In this document: piece after piece, positions 17,305-25,990 of the stretch
Numbering within the stretch: position 1 is the stretch's first letter
How the letters are laid out: each line of letters starts with the position of its first letter
Assembly (NCBI GenBank): GCA_964627055.1
Contig: CAZVGV010000003.1
Location: forward strand, 20,828 to 84,827
Reading direction: 5' to 3'
Length of the DNA stretch: 64,000 nucleotides
Origin: JBBTQS01 sp964627055
GTDB taxonomy: Bacteria > Patescibacteriota > Patescibacteriia > Magasanikbacterales > JBBTQS01
Program-made: the position numbers and the translations under genes
Notes under the pieces: model-generated
The model's input: the letters and a program-made list of their open reading frames with translations, nothing else
What the model was told of the DNA's origin: nothing
The model's database searches: none

Positions 17305-20051
17305 ATGGCACAATCTCAAGCACCATCACTTGTCGTTTGCCCCAGCTGCCTTCCTGCTGGGAGACCGGACAGCGCCTGCACACAGTGTCGGGGTGCCTAT
17401 TCTGGCATTCAGCATGAGGGAGTATTTCTCTATTGGGGGCGTGAGTTAACGCATCGGGCCATTCGTGTTCGCATATTGACTGCAAAAATCGGTGGTCTGT
17501 TGACCTTTTCTGCGTTTGCGATTGGTATTGTGAGTTGGTTGCTGCTGTTGTACAGCGTTCGAGAAAATCCATTAGTCATCTTCACCTCAACATTTTGGTT
17601 TGGTGCAGAATCTCAAGCAGTTGGTTTTTGGATCGGGATGCTCGCAGTTCTCTATGGCATCATGCGTATCGTGCGCACACAACGTCGTTCTGTTCCTATT
17701 GCCGTACATGAATTGTGGGAAGATGCACCCAAGGAGGTTACAGATACACTCACGCATCCATGGGGTGCGAGTGGGTGGCATGGTGTAGCACAGCGTCATG
17801 ATATTGCACAAAGCTTCTCTGCAGATGCACTCCGTACGACAGAGGATGCGTACGCATATGCTGAGCGTATAGGGTCTGCGGTGGTAAATCCGTATCACGT
17901 TCTCGCTGCACNNNNNNNNNNCTCCTGCATTTCCCAGAGATCCAAGGCATTTTTGTTCGGCTTGGAGTATCCGTGAATGAAATTGCTTCCGTGGCGCAGG
18001 CGCATGCAGAAGCACGCACTGGTCAAGGGCGCGCCCCTGCATATAGTGCTGAAGCCGTGGCGATTTTTTTCCATGCGTACATCGAAGCACAAGCACAACG
18101 TCAGCAGTATGTCGGTCTGGCAGATATGTTGGCGAGTGTATACCGATTGGTTCCGCCTTTTGCAAAGGCGCTGAACGATCTTGGAATCGATGCACGACAA
18201 ATGGATAACGTCATTGCATGGGTGCGCGTACGTCTGCAGTTGCGCGAAGCGTGGTCTCGCCGTCGTGAAGCAGCACGTCGTCGCCCGAAGGGGGACACAA
18301 ACCGAGCCATGACCGCACTTGCCACACCATATCTTGATTCGTTGGCAGAAGATATGACGCGTATGGCAGCACTCGGGTATACAGGCGCACTTATTGGTCG
18401 TGAACATGAGTTGCAGACGATCTTCAGATCCCTGCAGGGTGGCAAGAAGAGTGTGTTGCTTGTTGGTGAAGAAGGTGTTGGCAAGGAGAGTGTAATCGAA
18501 GGGCTGGCAACGCGCATGGTCGAAGAATCGGTGCCGCCAGTACTTTCGGATAAGCGTCTCATGGTACTTACAGCATCACGATTGTTAGCTGGCGCCACTC
18601 CTTCGATGGCACAAGAGCGATTGCTTCATGTACTCAGTGAAGTACATCGTGCTGGGAATATCATTCTCTTCATCCCAAATATCGAGAATATTATTGGCGT
18701 AAGTGAGGGTGAAGGTGGAAGTTTGGATGTCGCGAGTGTGTTGGCCCGTGAATTGCAATCCGGATCGATTTTGATGTTTGCAACGACCACACCTGAGGCA
18801 TATCGACGGTACGTACAGAGCACGTCTATTTCTTCTGCGTTTTCTCGCGTTGATATTCCAGAGATGAGCGTAGATCAGGCGATTCGTGTGCTTGAGGCCA
18901 AGGCTGGCTACATTGAGTATGAGCACAGTATCTGGTTCTCATATGCAGCAATCGAGACTGCCGCACAGTTTTCCAGTCGGTATATTCATGAGGGCAAACT
19001 TCCTGACAAAGCGATTGTCGTGATTAAGGAAGCTGCCGAAGCTGTGAAGATGTTGCGTGGCAAGGATGCACTCGTTACTGCACAAGACGTGGCGAAGATT
19101 GTCTCGGACAAATCCAAGATTCCAGTAACGGCAGTCACTGAGGATGAGTCACAGAAGTTGCTTCGTCTCGAATCCGTGCTCCATGAGCGTGTTATTGGGC
19201 AAGAAGAAGCAGTACGCGAGGTAGCTGCAGCATTGCGTCGATCCAGAGCACAGCTCACAAGCGGTAAGCGCACTATTGCGAACTTCTTGTTCCTTGGTCC
19301 AACTGGTGTTGGTAAGACTGAATTATCGAAGACGGTAGCTGAGGTATATTTCGGCGGCGAGAAGCAGATGATTCGTCTGGACATGTCCGAGTTCCAGGAT
19401 GCAACAAGTGCGATGCGTCTTATTGGTCAGCCAGGCGTGAAGGGGAGTGGTGTCCTCACGGAAGCAATCAAGGAAAAGCCATTTGCACTTCTGTTGCTTG
19501 ATGAGTTGGAAAAGGCGCATCCGAATGTGTTGAATCTCTTCCTGCAAGTGATGGATGATGGTCGTATCACTGATAGCACTGGATCTACCATTGATTGTAC
19601 GAACATTATTCTTATTGCGACAAGTAACGCTGGAACACAGTATGTGCAAGAGGAAATGACTCGTGGCACGTCATTTCCTGTGATTCAGGAGGCGTTGTTG
19701 CGCGGCAAGCTTTCGGAGTGGTATCGTCCAGAATTCCTGAACCGCTTTGATGCGATGGTGCTCTTCCGTCCGTTGGCTCAAAATGAGATTGGGAGGATTG
19801 CTGCGCTTATGGTGCATAGCATTGCACAGCGTCTGGAAGGTCAAGGAATTGGGTTGCGTATCGATGATGATGTGCTCGCGTATCTTGCACACGTTGGCTT
19901 CGATCCACAATTTGGTGCGCGTCCACTGCGTCGCGTAATCCAGGATCGTGTTGAGAATACGATTGCAGAACTACTACTTGGAAAGAAGGTACATCGCGGA
20001 GATACTGTGCACTTCACGAACGAAGGTGTGCGCATTGAACAACCGGAGTAA
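17305..20051 (+). CDS. Membrane-anchored ClpC-like AAA+ protein (interrupted by assembly gap)
   Basis: One gene split by 10 N at 17932. Before the gap: a zinc-ribbon-like head (VCPSCLPAG...CTQC), two membrane spans, then the start of a Clp N-repeat domain (NPYHVLAA). After it: LHFPEIQGIFVRLGVSVNE continues the domain, followed by two AAA+ modules. Module 1 looks inactive: its P-loop reads GEEGVGKE (18465) instead of GxxGxGK[T/S], and the Walker B position reads LFIPNIEN instead of LFIDEIH. Module 2 keeps GPTGVGKT and LLLLDELEKAHP. The module-2 pore loop GYVGY is replaced by GVKG. The two halves are in different frames, so the true gap length must leave remainder 2 on division by 3. Clp ATPases unfold proteins; here that activity is doubtful. 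Confidence 0.85.
17932..17941. other. Assembly gap (10 N) inside the ClpC-like gene
   Basis: Placeholder run; the coding frame on the two sides differs by one base relative to a 10-base gap. Confidence 0.97.
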
Positions 20052-20057
20052 TTAGAT

Positions 20058-21149
20058 ATGGAGGCAGCTCTTCTCACCTTCGTTGTCGCATTCGTCGGTG
20101 CAGTACTTGTTACACCACTCGTTCGAAGCGGTGCACGGGCATTGGGTGTGCTTGATGTGCCTACATTGCCGCGCAAACAACATGCGCGCCCCACACCTCT
20201 TTTGGGTGGAACGGCAATTTGGATTGCATTTATTATCGCGGTGACTGCCGGATTGTACTGGTATCCAGGAGTTTTTGCAGGGTTGTCGGTGCTTTTGCTG
20301 GTCACGAACAACGAACTGTCTTGCANNNNNNNNNNCGTGCTCGCATCCGGTGTGCTGATGGTGGGTGGATATTTCGATGACCGATATGCGTTGCCGCCGC
20401 GTATTCAAATTCTTTTTCCGAGCATTGCTGCAATCATCATGGTTGTTGTAGGTGTTCGTATTGATACGGTTACAAACCCAATAGGTGTTGGAGTACTCGA
20501 ATTACCCAGTGTAGTGGCAATTGCGTGCACATGGGTATGGTTCATGGTGCTCATGTACACCACAAAGTTACTTGATGGACTCGACGGGCTTGCAACGGGC
20601 GTGAGCGCTATTGGTTCTCTGATGATCGTGGCACTTACTGCAACAGTGGCATTCTGGCAGCCGGATATTGGAGCACTCGCAGCAGCTGTTGCTGGCGCGT
20701 GCGTTGGATTTTTGGTGTATAATTTTCATAGAGCCTCAATCTTCCTCGGTGAAGGTGGGAGTGTGTTGCTTGGGTTTCTTCTCGGTACGTGTGCGATTGT
20801 TTCTGGAAGCAAAATTGCAACGACATTACTCGTGCTCGGTGTACCGTTTGCAGATATGATTCGTGTTGCGGTGATGCGCTGGATTCGCCGTGCTCCAGTA
20901 ACAGGGGGTGATGCAACGCATTTACACCATTTGTTGCTTCGTGCCGGGTTCAGTCACCGTACTACCGTATTGCTACTCTATGCATTCGCACTCACCTTCG
21001 GCATGACCACGCTTGTGGCATCGCCGTGGCAGAAGGCGCTGACCATTCTTGCTATTGTGCTGCTCACTTGGGGCATCGCAGCTGTCATCTTATGGGATTC
21101 TTCCGACGTAACAAAGAAAAGCAAATCAAACCGCCGAACAAAAAAGTAG
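20058..21149 (+). CDS. WecA/TagO-family polyprenyl-phosphate sugar-1-phosphate transferase (contains gap)
   Basis: Members transfer a HexNAc-1-phosphate from a UDP-sugar to undecaprenyl phosphate, the first step of surface glycan assembly. About 363 residues with roughly 10 spans. Seen: KQHARPTPLLGGTAI near the N-terminus, GYFDDRYALPP (the metal-binding DD), TKLLDGLDGLATG, the NFHRASIFLGEGGS loop and the HLHHLLLRAGFSHRTT histidine motif. Ten N at 20326 replace part of cytoplasmic loop 2; the frame is kept with 10 bases, but the real size is unknown. A separate mraY exists at 51254, so this is the WecA/TagO branch. It overlaps the DUF192 gene by 58 bases. Confidence 0.88.
   Translation: MEAALLTFVVAFVGAVLVTPLVRSGARALGVLDVPTLPRKQHARPTPLLGGTAIWIAFIIAVTAGLYWYPGVFAGLSVLLLVTNNELSCXXXXVLASGVLMVGGYFDDRYALPPRIQILFPSIAAIIMVVVGVRIDTVTNPIGVGVLELPSVVAIACTWVWFMVLMYTTKLLDGLDGLATGVSAIGSLMIVALTATVAFWQPDIGALAAAVAGACVGFLVYNFHRASIFLGEGGSVLLGFLLGTCAIVSGSKIATTLLVLGVPFADMIRVAVMRWIRRAPVTGGDATHLHHLLLRAGFSHRTTVLLLYAFALTFGMTTLVASPWQKALTILAIVLLTWGIAAVILWDSSDVTKKSKSNRRTKK
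20326..20335. other. Assembly gap (10 N) inside the WecA-like gene
   Basis: Placeholder run between two in-frame coding parts. Confidence 0.97.
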
Positions 21150-21601
21150 TAGTAGTATTCCTCGTGATATTCGCTGCTGCTTTTTTGTACCTTTCTATCA
21201 AGCAATGGGGTGACCCGGTGGCGCAGGTGCAGATTCGGGACACTCGGATTCGTGTGGAGGTCGCCAACTCTGTTGAGGAGCATCGTCAAGGGTTGGGAGG
21301 TAGGTTGACACTCAAGAACGGGGAGGGGATGCTTTTCGTTTTTGCCTCGCCTGGGCAAATGGGGTTCTGGATGAAAGGCATGTATTTCCCCATTGATATC
21401 GTCTGGATGTATAAGGGAAAAATCGTGGATATTGCTCCGGAAGTCCCTGCACCAGCTACTCCGGACGCACCTGAATCTGAGCTCCCTCGGTACTACCCGA
21501 GATTGCCAGCGGACATGGTTTTGGAGGTTCCTGCGGGGTATGCACTGGCTAATGGCTGGAAGATCGGGGATTCGGTGCAGGTAGAGTTTGACAAAGAATA
21601 G
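21092..21601 (+). CDS. DUF192 family exported protein
   Basis: A 169-residue protein: basic N-terminus, one membrane anchor (VVVVFLVIFAAAFLYL), then a DUF192 domain. Diagnostic segments are RQGLGGR, GMLFVFASPGQMGFWMKGM, FPIDIVWM and GKIVDIAPEVP near the middle and VLEVPAGYALANGWKIGD at the end. Function of DUF192 is unknown; it is a compact extracytoplasmic domain common in bacteria and archaea. The start at 21092 overlaps the end of the transferase gene. Its last bases carry the -35 and spacer of the rplU promoter. Confidence 0.85.
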   Translation: MGFFRRNKEKQIKPPNKKVVVVFLVIFAAAFLYLSIKQWGDPVAQVQIRDTRIRVEVANSVEEHRQGLGGRLTLKNGEGMLFVFASPGQMGFWMKGMYFPIDIVWMYKGKIVDIAPEVPAPATPDAPESELPRYYPRLPADMVLEVPAGYALANGWKIGDSVQVEFDKE

Positions 21602-21616
21602 GGGTTGGGGTAGGAT
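21588..21616 (+). promoter_or_regulatory. Promoter of rplU
   Basis: TTGACA (21588-21593), 17 bp, TAGGAT (21611-21616); embedded in the end of the DUF192 gene. Confidence 0.75.
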
Positions 21617-21637
21617 AGTCCCGTTAGCAATACCACT

Positions 21638-21952
21638 ATGATGGCAATCATTGAGACCGGCAGCAAGCAATATATTGTAGAGCCGAACACCAAATTGACG
21701 ATTGAGAAGCTTCCTCAGGCAGAGGGTGAGACTGTTGTCTTCGACAAGGTCCTTCTTCTCGTGGATGACAACGATGGCTCGGTCCAGGTTGGTAAGCCAT
21801 ACATTGAAGGAGCAAAGGTAACGGCATCTCTCGACAAGCAGGGCTACGCAGACAAGATCGTAGTCATGAAGTACAAGCCGAAGGTTCGCTACCGCCGCAA
21901 GAACGGCCACTGGCAGCCACAGACGACTGTTACTGTAAAGTCGATCGCATAA
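21638..21952 (+). CDS. rplU: Ribosomal protein bL21
   Basis: bL21 is a large-subunit 23S rRNA-binding protein. The 104 residues begin MMAIIETGSKQYIVEPN and contain the C-terminal family signature YKPKVRYRRKNGHWQPQTTV. Length is typical. It is a single-gene transcription unit with its own promoter and a strong terminator. In most bacteria rplU is followed by rpmA; here rpmA is 28 kb away on the other strand. Confidence 0.97.
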   Translation: MMAIIETGSKQYIVEPNTKLTIEKLPQAEGETVVFDKVLLLVDDNDGSVQVGKPYIEGAKVTASLDKQGYADKIVVMKYKPKVRYRRKNGHWQPQTTVTVKSIA

Positions 21953-21968
21953 ATTTCCTGCGCGCAAA

Positions 21969-22009
21969 ACAAAACTCACATAGCAAAAGCTATGTGAGTT
22001 TTGTTTTTG
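21969..22009 (+). terminator. Terminator after rplU
   Basis: Sixteen-base-pair stem (21969-21984 with 21989-22004, AAAA loop) around ACTCACATAGC/GCTATGTGAGT, then TTTTT. Confidence 0.93.
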
Positions 22010-22047
22010 TGTTCGTGATGTAACGGTGCAATGACCTCACTGTCACC

Positions 22048-22076
22048 TTGACAATCACGAAAAAATAGTGTATGGT
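22048..22076 (+). promoter_or_regulatory. Promoter of 22107-22460
   Basis: TTGACA (22048-22053), 17 bp, TATGGT (22071-22076). Confidence 0.75.
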
Positions 22077-22106
22077 GCTTGGTCCCATCAATGCTAAAGG
22101 AGATGC

Positions 22107-22460
22107 ATGATGCATGTATTGGAGAATGGTGGTCCTGTGATTGACGTGCTGTTGTCGCCGATCATTCACATGCTCTGCGTATGGATGGTCGTGTCCTTCG
22201 TCGCGTCTATCCTCCTCGGAGAGAGTGGGTGGAAGTGGACGGTCGTGAAGCCCATGCTGTTTCTCGGAAAGCAACTGGGGAAGTTTCTCCGGTGGTTTTG
22301 GAGAGAGGGTGCGAAACTTCTGTGGAACCTGCTCGCGAGTGTGTGCAGGTTTACCTGGAGGTGGCTCGTTCGGAGTACACGCGCACTCTGGAGACACTTC
22401 GCGACACGACGACGCCAACCAGCGCCTGCACCAGGCGGAGCGCCACCTCCGCCGCCGTGA
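22107..22460 (+). CDS. Unknown small membrane protein with proline-rich tail
   Basis: A 117-residue protein in its own transcription unit. AAAGGAG at 22096-22102 is well placed before the ATG. Residues about 10-38 form one hydrophobic region (VIDVLLSPIIHMLCVWMVVSFVASILLG); then comes a Trp/Arg-rich amphipathic part (WRWLVRSTRALWRHF) and a C-terminal PAPAPGGAPPPPP tail. The middle could lie on the membrane surface. No family recognised. Codon use is GC-richer than the operon genes nearby. Confidence 0.65.
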   Translation: MMHVLENGGPVIDVLLSPIIHMLCVWMVVSFVASILLGESGWKWTVVKPMLFLGKQLGKFLRWFWREGAKLLWNLLASVCRFTWRWLVRSTRALWRHFATRRRQPAPAPGGAPPPPP

Positions 22461-22488
22461 ACGCCGGCAACACACGCGTTCAAACCAG

Positions 22489-22520
22489 AGACCGTTGGTA
22501 TCACCGACGGTCTTCTGCTA
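22489..22520 (+). terminator. Probable terminator after 22107-22460
   Basis: Eleven-base-pair stem AGACCGTTGGT/ACCGACGGTCT (22489-22499, 22503-22513) with loop ATC; the following tail is only moderately T-rich. Confidence 0.6.
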
Positions 22521-22529
22521 TTTGTGTCG

Positions 22530-22558
22530 TTGACAAGAGCAGGAAAGTTGTGTATTGT
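22530..22558 (+). promoter_or_regulatory. Promoter of 22637-23497
   Basis: TTGACA (22530-22535), 17 bp, TATTGT (22553-22558); leader of about 70 bases. Confidence 0.75.
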
Positions 22559-22636
22559 AGATTGTCGCGCATGATGCGCGATGTTCGTTGCCAAAACCCA
22601 ATTCCATTCCCACATGATGTGGAAAGGAAAAGTTCC

Positions 22637-23497
22637 ATGGAAAAGCAGATCAAGACTGGCGCCATTCTGCGAATCTTCGCCAAGACCGAAGCGGTCGTGC
22701 CCGAGGCGGTGAACAACCTCAAGGAGCTCATTCGGGTCAGTGTACATGAAGGGGTCACCAACCATTTCCAGGTGATCGTCGCAGAGGATCCGCGTTACCC
22801 TGACCACGACTGCGGGAAGACCTACGAGGCACTGAAGCCGGTCGCTGTTGCACTGCAGAGCGAGCATGACATCACCGTCAAGGTCAACCGTCTACAGTCG
22901 GGCGATGTGTTCGTCGATGCGCTCAACTTCGGGATGCACCTTCTCGGTGAAGAAGGATGTACCCATGGGTTCGTCCTCAGCAAGGAGGCGCGCTCGTACA
23001 TCGACAGGGACACTGCAGGGCGAATGCACAAGGCGATCAGGCACGATGGCGTGCGTGTCGCAGGTGTGGTGCTCCACGAGGTGGCTTCGCTCGTGCGTAT
23101 GGGGGCGGTCAGCAACCCGTTCTCGTGCTGGCACATCGAATCACTCATGCAAGCAGATGGCTTCCCGACGATGTGCGCCCAGGCGCGTACTGATGAAGTT
23201 CGTCCGAAGATCCACATCTCTCGTCCTGAGGAGGGTGTTGATGAGTGGGCTGTCTTGCAGGGTGTGGAGGACGCTGCACTCGCGGGCAAGTTCAGCCAGA
23301 TGTTTGGGCCCTGTATCGCCGTGGTGGAACCTGCGAACACCGCGGCTGCCTACGACGTGGGCTCTGATCCAAGTCGTGCTCGCCGCGACTACCTGAAGTT
23401 CCTGAGCAAGAAGGAGCGGACCGAGTACTTCCTGAAGCGCGTGGGGCTCGACAAAGGCCTCGCACAGCTTGCTGGCGCGGTTCGCGTCACGCTCTAA
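22637..23497 (+). CDS. Unknown protein, possibly glycosyltransferase-A-like fold
   Basis: A 286-residue soluble protein in its own transcription unit, with GGAAAAG ahead of the ATG at 22637; the open frame extends upstream to 22181 but through the terminator of the previous gene. The first half alternates strands and helices as in nucleotide-sugar-binding folds (GAILRIFAKTEAVVPEAVNNL; FQVIVAEDPRY; DVFVDALNFGMHLLGEEG; HGFVLSKEARSYI), and the second has GVVLHEVASLVRMGAVSNPFSCW and a C-terminal helical YLKFLSKKERTEYFLKRVG. A GT-A relation is only a guess; no DxD is obvious. Codons are strongly C/G-ending compared with flanking operons. Confidence 0.7.
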   Translation: MEKQIKTGAILRIFAKTEAVVPEAVNNLKELIRVSVHEGVTNHFQVIVAEDPRYPDHDCGKTYEALKPVAVALQSEHDITVKVNRLQSGDVFVDALNFGMHLLGEEGCTHGFVLSKEARSYIDRDTAGRMHKAIRHDGVRVAGVVLHEVASLVRMGAVSNPFSCWHIESLMQADGFPTMCAQARTDEVRPKIHISRPEEGVDEWAVLQGVEDAALAGKFSQMFGPCIAVVEPANTAAAYDVGSDPSRARRDYLKFLSKKERTEYFLKRVGLDKGLAQLAGAVRVTL

Positions 23498-23525
23498 CAT
23501 CGGGCGCGCGCGAGAACTACATACG

Positions 23526-23561
23526 TACCCCTACACAACATAACGTGTAGGGGTATTGTTT
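23526..23561 (+). terminator. Terminator after 22637-23497
   Basis: Eleven-base-pair stem TACCCCTACAC/GTGTAGGGGTA (23526-23536, 23545-23555), then TTGTTTTAT. It lies between convergent genes and abuts the recR stop. Confidence 0.88.
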
Positions 23562-24163
23562 TATCGTATTTCCTTGCGTTCTTTCAGTGCACTCGTGAGT
23601 GTCACTTCATCTGCGTACGCAAGGCTTGCGCCGATCGGGAGTCCGCGAGCTAGGCGCGAGACCTTCACATCATACTGCGCAAGCTCGCGTTGCAGGTAGA
23701 GCATGGTGGTCTCGCCGGGAATGTCTGGATTGAGTGCAAGGATAATTTCACGAACCTTGGGCTCGGATGCACGCACGCGCGCCATGAGTTCGGGTACCTT
23801 CAGGTGTGATGGAAGAATGCCTTCAATAGCATCAATGGTTCCACGTAGCATGTGGTACACGCCGTTGTATGCACCGGACTTCTCGATGGCCATGGCATCT
23901 GTGGTGTCTGCTACAACGCAAATCACGCCGTGGTCTCGGCGTGAGTCGCTGCAAATGCCACAAGGACTTTGCGTGGTGAAATCTTGGCACTCAATGCAGC
24001 TTTTCACGGACTTCGAAAGTTCAGTGAGTGCAAGTGTGAGTTTGCCCACTTCGCCACGGCCAGATTTGAGGAGGGATAGCACAAAACGCTCCGCGGTCTT
24101 CTGACCGACAGAGGGGAGTCGCATGAACGCTGCTACAAGATCCGTGATCGGTTTGTCGTTCAT
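23561..24163 (-). CDS. recR: Recombination mediator RecR
   Basis: RecR, with RecO, loads RecA on gapped DNA. The 200-residue product has the N-terminal helix-hairpin-helix (RLPSVGQKTAERFVLSLL), a four-cysteine zinc finger (CIECQDF...CGICSD) and the Toprim domain (ICVVADTTDAMAIEKSGAYNGVYHMLRG), plus the C-terminal VSRLARGLPIGASLAYADEVTL. Normal length. It lies 12 bases after ybaB, a conserved pairing in bacteria. Confidence 0.97.
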   Translation of the reverse strand: MNDKPITDLVAAFMRLPSVGQKTAERFVLSLLKSGRGEVGKLTLALTELSKSVKSCIECQDFTTQSPCGICSDSRRDHGVICVVADTTDAMAIEKSGAYNGVYHMLRGTIDAIEGILPSHLKVPELMARVRASEPKVREIILALNPDIPGETTMLYLQRELAQYDVKVSRLARGLPIGASLAYADEVTLTSALKERKEIR

Positions 24164-24175
24164 GCGTGTGACAGA

Positions 24176-24493
24176 TTACGCGTTGTCTCCGCCGCCGAGT
24201 CCCTTGAGGAAGTCGAGTCCACCCATGTCCTTCATCTTCATTGCCATGGACTTCTGCACCTTCTTGAGTGTGTCATTATATGCCTCCTTGAGTGCATTCT
24301 GGAGCTTGTCCTTCTTGTCTACAGTAAGCATCTCAGGTGCGATGTTCACCTCGAGTACTTCGAGGTTACCGTTCATCACAACCGTGACGTTGTTCACTGT
24401 GGATTCTGCGCGTTCCTGACCGAGAGCATCCTGGAGAACTTTTGCTTGATCGCGAAGATCTTTAATCTGCTTGAGCTTGGAGAACATGGACAT
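24176..24493 (-). CDS. YbaB/EbfC nucleoid-associated protein
   Basis: A 105-residue protein of the YbaB/EbfC DNA-binding family: N-terminal amphipathic helix MSMFSKLKQIKDLRDQAKVLQDALG, central strands VTVVMNGNLEVLEVNIAPEML and a C-terminal helix KDKLQNALKEAYNDTLKKVQKSMAMKMKDMGG followed by a glycine-rich end. The family binds DNA as a dimer. It sits between dnaB and recR. Confidence 0.93.
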   Translation of the reverse strand: MSMFSKLKQIKDLRDQAKVLQDALGQERAESTVNNVTVVMNGNLEVLEVNIAPEMLTVDKKDKLQNALKEAYNDTLKKVQKSMAMKMKDMGGLDFLKGLGGGDNA

Positions 24494-24526
24494 ACGAAAT
24501 AGGGTTACAATCTAGGGTTGATACTA

Positions 24527-25906
24527 CTATAGGCCACGGCGCTGTTCAAGGTTCTTGAATGATGCACGCGGCTCATCGAAGAAGAGGCGAACCATGCCGG
24601 TCGGACCGTTACGATGTTTTGCGATATGAATTTCAGCGATGTGTCGCTCATCCGGTGGAATATCTTCGGTACGGTAGTTACGGTCTGCGCTCTTACGATA
24701 AATAAACATGACAACGTCAGCATCCTGCTCAATGGATCCTGATTCACGCAAGTGTGCGAGTTTCGGGATAGCAGGTTTGGACATTTCTACCGCACGCGAG
24801 AGCTGCGAGAGCGCAATGACGGGGATATTGAGTTCACGTGCAATACCCTTGAGACCTCTGGTGATCTCCGCAACTTCTTGCACACGATTGTCTCCGTTGC
24901 TGCGTACGGATGATTCCATGAGCTGCAAGTAGTCGATGATGATCATGCCTAGTCCGTGTTCAGACTGGAGACGTCGTGCCTTGGTACGAATTTGGGTGAT
25001 CGTACAGTTCGGGGTGTCGTCGATGAAGATGGGGGACTCTGCGAGCACACCCATGGCATGACCGATACGCTGGAAGTCGTCATCCTCAGGGCGCTCTGCA
25101 AGCTTACCGGTACGCAAGCGCCACAAGTCCACATTCGACTCGGCACATAAGAGACGATCCACCATTTGTTCCTTGGACATTTCCAGACTGAAGAGTCCTA
25201 CAGGAGTCTTGGCGCGGATTGCCACGTTGCGCATGATGTCGAGAGAGAAGGCGGATTTACCCACAGACGGACGTGCAGCAAGAATGACCAAGTCAGACTT
25301 CTGGAATCCTGCGAGAAGGCTGTCGAGTTCGTGGAATCCTGAAGGCACACCGCGCATCTTGCCCTTTTCGCGATGCAACTCATCAATACGATCAAATGCG
25401 TCGGTGAGCACGGCACGAATCGGCGTGAATTCCTGGCGCATCGAGCGCATGGAAATGCGGAAGATTGTCTGCTGTGCTTCGTCGAGCAAGGTGTCGATGT
25501 CCTGGTCTTCGCTATAGCCTAGGACCGAGATCTCGTGTGAAGCAGAGAGGAGACGACGCAAGACTGCTTTCTTGCTCACGATACGCGCGTAGGTTGGCGC
25601 GTGGCCCGCGGTCGCAACCGTGTTACTCAACTGCACGAGATAGGATCGACCGCCAACGAGATCGAGCTGTTTCTTTTCGTCCAGGCGATTGCCGACAGTG
25701 AGAAGGTCGACAGGTTCATGTGTTGCGTAGAGATCGAGGATGGCTTCGTAGACAATGCGGTGGCTGTCCTTGTAGAAGTCAGACGGATCGAGAATATCGA
25801 CCACACGCATGAGTGTTTCTTTGTCGAGCAAAATCGAACCTAACAAGGACATTTCGGCGTCCAAGCTGTGCGGTGGAATTTTGAGCTTCCCTGACTCGGT
25901 CTCCAT
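24527..25906 (-). CDS. dnaB: Replicative DNA helicase DnaB
   Basis: The hexameric replication-fork helicase. The 459 residues show the N-terminal DnaB domain (PPHSLDAEMSLLGSILLD, HRIVYEAILDLY), then the RecA-like core with Walker A ARPSVGKSAF (K217), SLEMSKEQMVDRLL, Walker B MIIIDYLQLM and the DnaB4/R-finger region (SQLSRAVE; LRESGSIEQDADVVMFIYR; AKHRNGPTG). No intein or insertion. It is the first gene of a minus-strand dnaB-ybaB-recR run and divergent from the glycosyltransferase at 25991. Confidence 0.97.
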   Translation of the reverse strand: METESGKLKIPPHSLDAEMSLLGSILLDKETLMRVVDILDPSDFYKDSHRIVYEAILDLYATHEPVDLLTVGNRLDEKKQLDLVGGRSYLVQLSNTVATAGHAPTYARIVSKKAVLRRLLSASHEISVLGYSEDQDIDTLLDEAQQTIFRISMRSMRQEFTPIRAVLTDAFDRIDELHREKGKMRGVPSGFHELDSLLAGFQKSDLVILAARPSVGKSAFSLDIMRNVAIRAKTPVGLFSLEMSKEQMVDRLLCAESNVDLWRLRTGKLAERPEDDDFQRIGHAMGVLAESPIFIDDTPNCTITQIRTKARRLQSEHGLGMIIIDYLQLMESSVRSNGDNRVQEVAEITRGLKGIARELNIPVIALSQLSRAVEMSKPAIPKLAHLRESGSIEQDADVVMFIYRKSADRNYRTEDIPPDERHIAEIHIAKHRNGPTGMVRLFFDEPRASFKNLEQRRGL

Positions 25907-25953
25907 AGTATGCTCATACTAGCCTTCGGGCGGCTCCTCGGCAAGGCCGTGGG

Positions 25954-25982
25954 TGGACAAATGTATCCATGGCCCGTACGAT
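25954..25982 (+). promoter_or_regulatory. Promoter for 25991-27073 (leaderless type)
   Basis: TGGACA (25954-25959), 17 bp, TACGAT (25977-25982); the ATG follows after 8 bases. Confidence 0.55.
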
Positions 25983-25990
25983 ACTTGTAT

